A DNA stretch of 7,810 nucleotides from SIG710 sp045648605 (lineage in GTDB: Bacteria > Bacillota > Clostridia > Oscillospirales > CAG-272): contig JAZROG010000074.1 in assembly GCA_045648605.1 (NCBI GenBank), positions 1-7,810 on the forward strand. The letters run 5' to 3'. The position numbers and the translations under genes were made by a program. Below, one piece after another: positions 5,035-7,810 of the stretch. The notes below the pieces were generated by a model, which saw only the letters and a list, made by a program, of their open reading frames with translations, was not told the DNA's origin and ran no database searches. Numbering within the stretch: position 1 is the stretch's first letter; every line of letters starts with the position of its first letter.

Positions 5035-6786
5035 TTATTTATACATTCCACGCTTAACGTAGCTTGTATGGAGGATATGGTGTGCCTTTTCGCTGTTGGG
5101 CTCACCGAAGAACTCCTTATAAAGTGTCTGAACAACGGGATTCTCATGTGACTTTCTGAGACCGCAGTTCTTATCATCGTTATAAAGAACAGCTGCTCTC
5201 TTTTCACGGAGATTTACATTGTTACGAACAGATGCGGGCTGTGTGGGCTGACCACCGCCGTTTACACATCCACCGGGACAAGCCATGATCTCGATGAACT
5301 GTACATTAACCTCGCCGCTCTGAACCTTCTTAAGAAGCTCCTTTGCGTTCTTTGTGCCGGAAGCAACTGCAACGTTGAGTTCAACATCGCCGAGCTTGTA
5401 GGAAGCAAACTTAACGCCTGCAATTCCACGAACTTCCTCGAAATCAAGCTTTTCAAGTGTCTTACCTGTTACAACCTCTGCTGCTGTACGGAGAGCTGCC
5501 TCCATAACACCACCGGTTGCACCGAAGATCGCACCTGCGCTGGAACCGATTCCGAACGGAGCATCGAATTCTTCATCAGCGAGAGCCTTGAAGTCGATGC
5601 CTGCGGTCTGGATCATTCTGCCAAGCTCACGAGTTGTGATAGCAACATCAACATCCGGTACGCCTGCTGCGCTCTGATCATCTCTGCCAACCTCGAACTT
5701 CTTAGCAGTACAAGGAATTGCAGAAACCATGAAGATATCCTTGGGGTCGAGACCCATCTTTTCAGCATAGTATGTCTTAACTACCGCGCCGAACATCTGC
5801 TGAGGAGACTTGCAAGTGGAAAGATTTTCTGTCATCTCGGGGAAGTAATGCTCGCAGTACTTAACCCATCCGGGTGAGCAGGATGTGATAAGGGGCAGTG
5901 CGCCGCCATTCTTAAGTCTGCCAAGGAACTCTGTAGCCTCTTCCATAATGGTAAGGTCTGCAGTCATGTTCATATCATATACGCCGTCAAAGCCGAGAGC
6001 CTTGAGAGCTGCAACCATCTTGCCCTCAACATCTGTGCCGGGCTCATAGCCGAAGCACTCACCGAGAGTTGCACGAACAGAAGGAGCTGTGCAGATAACA
6101 ACATGCTTCTTGGGGTTAGCAAGAGCGTCGAATACCTTTGCTGTGTCATCTCTTTCATAGAGAGCGCCAACAGGGCATGCAACGATACACTGACCGCAGT
6201 TTACGCAGGATGTATCACCGAGCTTGCCCTCGAAAGCACATCCGATGTGTGTATCAAATCCACGGTCATTTGCGCCGATAACGCCGATTCCCTGCATCTT
6301 GGAGCAGGCACCAACGCATCTACGGCAAAGGATACACTTATTATTATCACGAACGATCGCTGCGCTGGACTTATCAAGAGCGTAGTGATTTACAACGCCT
6401 CTGAAATGAGTCTCGTCAACACCGTATTCACGGCAGAGCTTCTGAAGCTCGCAATCTGTGCTTCTTACGCAAGAGAGGCACTTCTTCTCGTGGTTGGAAA
6501 GTACAAGCTCAAGGTTGAGCTTTCTTGCATTTATGATCTTGGGGGTATTGGTCTTGATTTCCATGCCCTCTGTTACAGGGTAAACGCACGCGGTTACCAT
6601 TCTGAAGGGCTTACCCCCCTCGGATACCTCAACAAGGCAGAGACGGCAAGCACCGATCTCATTTATATCCTTAAGATAGCAGAGAGTAGGGATATCGATA
6701 TTGGCAGCCTTTGCAGCCTCCAGAACCGTGGAACCCTTTGCTACGGCATAATCTCTGCCGTTAATTTTTACATTTACAGTTTCCAT
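5035..6786 (-). CDS. hydA: [FeFe] hydrogenase catalytic subunit, group A3 (HydA/HndD type)
   Basis: A complete 583-residue cytoplasmic hydrogenase catalysing reversible proton reduction to H2. Domains in order: an N-terminal [2Fe-2S] ferredoxin domain (Cys36, 47, 50, 67); the His-Cys3 [4Fe-4S] site (His99, Cys103, 106, 112); two [4Fe-4S] clusters (Cys151/154/157/161 and Cys194/197/200/204); the H-cluster domain with L1 TSCSPGW (Cys303), L2 PCTAKKFE (Cys359) and L3 MACPGGCVNGGGQP (Cys503, Cys507); and the small-subunit-like C-terminal tail ending near HHILHTSYVKRG. TSCSPGW instead of TSCCP, plus the NuoF-like gene upstream, places it with the trimeric NAD(P)-linked enzymes such as Thermotoga HydABC and Desulfovibrio HndABCD, many of which bifurcate electrons between ferredoxin and NADH. 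The start is ATG 6786 with AAGGAG (6797-6802) ten bases upstream. The gap to the preceding gene's stop is 18 bases, so the two are co-transcribed. Ile357 stands where L2 usually has Met (see findings). Maturases HydE/F/G are not in the window. Confidence 0.97.
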   Translation of the reverse strand: METVNVKINGRDYAVAKGSTVLEAAKAANIDIPTLCYLKDINEIGACRLCLVEVSEGGKPFRMVTACVYPVTEGMEIKTNTPKIINARKLNLELVLSNHEKKCLSCVRSTDCELQKLCREYGVDETHFRGVVNHYALDKSSAAIVRDNNKCILCRRCVGACSKMQGIGVIGANDRGFDTHIGCAFEGKLGDTSCVNCGQCIVACPVGALYERDDTAKVFDALANPKKHVVICTAPSVRATLGECFGYEPGTDVEGKMVAALKALGFDGVYDMNMTADLTIMEEATEFLGRLKNGGALPLITSCSPGWVKYCEHYFPEMTENLSTCKSPQQMFGAVVKTYYAEKMGLDPKDIFMVSAIPCTAKKFEVGRDDQSAAGVPDVDVAITTRELGRMIQTAGIDFKALADEEFDAPFGIGSSAGAIFGATGGVMEAALRTAAEVVTGKTLEKLDFEEVRGIAGVKFASYKLGDVELNVAVASGTKNAKELLKKVQSGEVNVQFIEIMACPGGCVNGGGQPTQPASVRNNVNLREKRAAVLYNDDKNCGLRKSHENPVVQTLYKEFFGEPNSEKAHHILHTSYVKRGMYK

Positions 6787-6804
6787 TATCCAAAGTCTCC
6801 TTTC

Positions 6805-7810
6805 TTACTTCTTGGAAATAGCTTTGAACTTACATGTACCAACACAAGCACCGCACTTAACGCACTTCGCAGGATCGATAGCGAAAGAAGCGAGCTTATG
6901 ACCGGGAGCTATGTAATCTGTTCTTGCGATAGCATCTGCAGGGCACTGCTTAGCGCACATACCGCAGCCGATACACTTATCAGCATCGATTGTGAACTGA
7001 AGGAGGCTCTTACATACACCTGCGGGACACTTCTTATCAACGATATGAGCGATATACTCATCTCTGAAGTAACGAAGTGTGGAAATTACAGGGTTAGGTG
7101 CTGTCTGTCCAAGACCACAGAGAGATGCAGACTTGATATAGTTGCAAAGCTCTTCCATACGGTCAAGGTCTTCAAGCTCGCCCTTACCTGCGATGATCTT
7201 ATCAAGAATCTCAAGAAGTCTTCTTGTACCTACACGGCAAGGAGTACACTTACCGCAGGATTCGTCAACTGTGAACTCAAGGAAGAAACGAGCGATATCA
7301 ACCATACAGTTGTCCTCGTCCATAACAATAAGTCCGCCCGAGCCCATCATAGAGCCAATCTCGAGAAGGTTATCATAGTCGATAGGTGTATCGATAAGGT
7401 GTGCGGGGATACATCCCCGGGAAGGTCCACCTGTCTGAGCAGCCTTGAACTTCTTACCGTTCGGAACACCGCCACCAATCTCTTCAACAACCTCACGGAG
7501 TGTTGTACCCATGGGGATCTCAACAAGACCTGTGTTTGTGATCTTACCGCCGAGAGCGAATACCTTTGTACCCTTGGACTTCTCTGTTCCCATAGAAGCA
7601 AACCAATCAGCACCATTAAGAATGATCTGAGGAATATTAGCATATGTCTCAACATTGTTAAGAACTGTAGGCTGACCAAAGAGACCCTTAACTGCAGGGA
7701 ACGGAGGACGGGGACGAGGCTCGCCACGGTTACCCTCGATAGAAGTCATAAGCGCAGTTTCCTCACCGCAGACGAACGCACCTGCGCCGAGACGAATGCT
7801 CATATCGAAA
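6805..7810 (-). CDS. hydB: NuoF-like flavoprotein subunit of the hydrogenase (HydB/HndC type), N-terminus outside the window
   Basis: The C-terminal 334 or so residues of the NAD(P)H-binding diaphorase subunit; the frame is open to the window edge, so the start lies beyond 7810. Counting from the Met encoded at 7801-7803, visible parts are the FMN/NADH region (RLGAGAFVCGEETAL, then GEPRPRPPFPAVKGLFGQPT); an SLBB-type domain around residues 85-140; the NuoF [4Fe-4S] ligands ESCGKCTPCR (Cys183, 186, 189) with Cys229; a CPAGVC motif (259-264); and a C-terminal pair of [4Fe-4S] ferredoxin motifs (Cys277/280/283/287 and Cys314/317/320/324). This extra ferredoxin tail separates it from complex I NuoF and matches HydB/HndC. 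It passes electrons between NAD(P)H, its clusters and HydA just downstream. The missing N-terminal part should include the thioredoxin-like [2Fe-2S] domain, and a NuoE-like gene probably lies upstream. The internal Met at 7803 is not the start, since the preceding codons (Phe-Asp) belong to the conserved region. Confidence 0.95.
   Translation of the reverse strand, partial: FDMSIRLGAGAFVCGEETALMTSIEGNRGEPRPRPPFPAVKGLFGQPTVLNNVETYANIPQIILNGADWFASMGTEKSKGTKVFALGGKITNTGLVEIPMGTTLREVVEEIGGGVPNGKKFKAAQTGGPSRGCIPAHLIDTPIDYDNLLEIGSMMGSGGLIVMDEDNCMVDIARFFLEFTVDESCGKCTPCRVGTRRLLEILDKIIAGKGELEDLDRMEELCNYIKSASLCGLGQTAPNPVISTLRYFRDEYIAHIVDKKCPAGVCKSLLQFTIDADKCIGCGMCAKQCPADAIARTDYIAPGHKLASFAIDPAKCVKCGACVGTCKFKAISKK

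Noticed and set aside
7142..7378. Plus-strand open frames opposite the hydrogenase genes
   Set aside because: They are complements of strongly conserved hydB/hydA coding sequence, Ser/Arg-rich, and lack ribosome binding sites.

Overview
The window looks like chromosomal DNA from a low-to-mid GC anaerobic Firmicute of the class Clostridia, probably near Ruminococcus/Oscillospiraceae. The reasons are a trimeric-type (group A3) [FeFe] hydrogenase, a DUF421-DUF4363 gene pair, consensus sigma-A promoters with AGGAGG-like ribosome binding sites, and a hairpin repeat of a kind common in gut Clostridia. The assignment rests on recognised families, not on a database search.

Left edge (1-295): no protein gene. 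On the minus strand there are two tandem perfect-consensus promoters (TTGACA-17-TATAAT), each preceded by A-tracts. They lead into a boxA-like leader that runs off position 1. This is best read as the head of an rRNA operon transcribed leftward, with the 16S gene outside the window. Rightward from 296 is a two-gene operon: a DUF421/YetF-type membrane protein and a DUF4363 protein overlapping as ATGA. A hairpin follows at 1327-1354.

Middle (1321-2528): a 316-base gap holds that hairpin, a REP-like double-hairpin repeat, and a short minus-strand remnant resembling the C-terminal tail of BspA-like leucine-rich-repeat surface proteins. Next is a minus-strand AraC-family regulator whose reading frame appears broken at codon 9. 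It is divergent from an AEC-family transporter.

2529-4993: the intact AEC transporter gene overlaps a CocE/X-Pro-dipeptidyl-peptidase-type serine hydrolase. The hydrolase is clearly a pseudogene: it has an in-frame TAG just before the nucleophile motif, two frameshifts, and Arg where the catalytic His is expected. Regulator, transporter and hydrolase look like one former uptake/degradation locus in decay.

Right part (4994-7810): a strong bidirectional terminator separates the pseudogene from a convergent minus-strand hydrogenase operon. This has a NuoF-like diaphorase subunit (HydB/HndC, cut by the window edge) followed by the complete 583-residue catalytic subunit HydA/HndD. Together, with a NuoE-like subunit expected outside the window, they would form an NAD(P)-linked, probably electron-bifurcating hydrogenase of fermentative metabolism. 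I see no novel defence or mobile system. The notable material is the rRNA promoter pair, the decaying locus, the gene remnant and repeat, and an unusual residue beside the hydrogenase active site.
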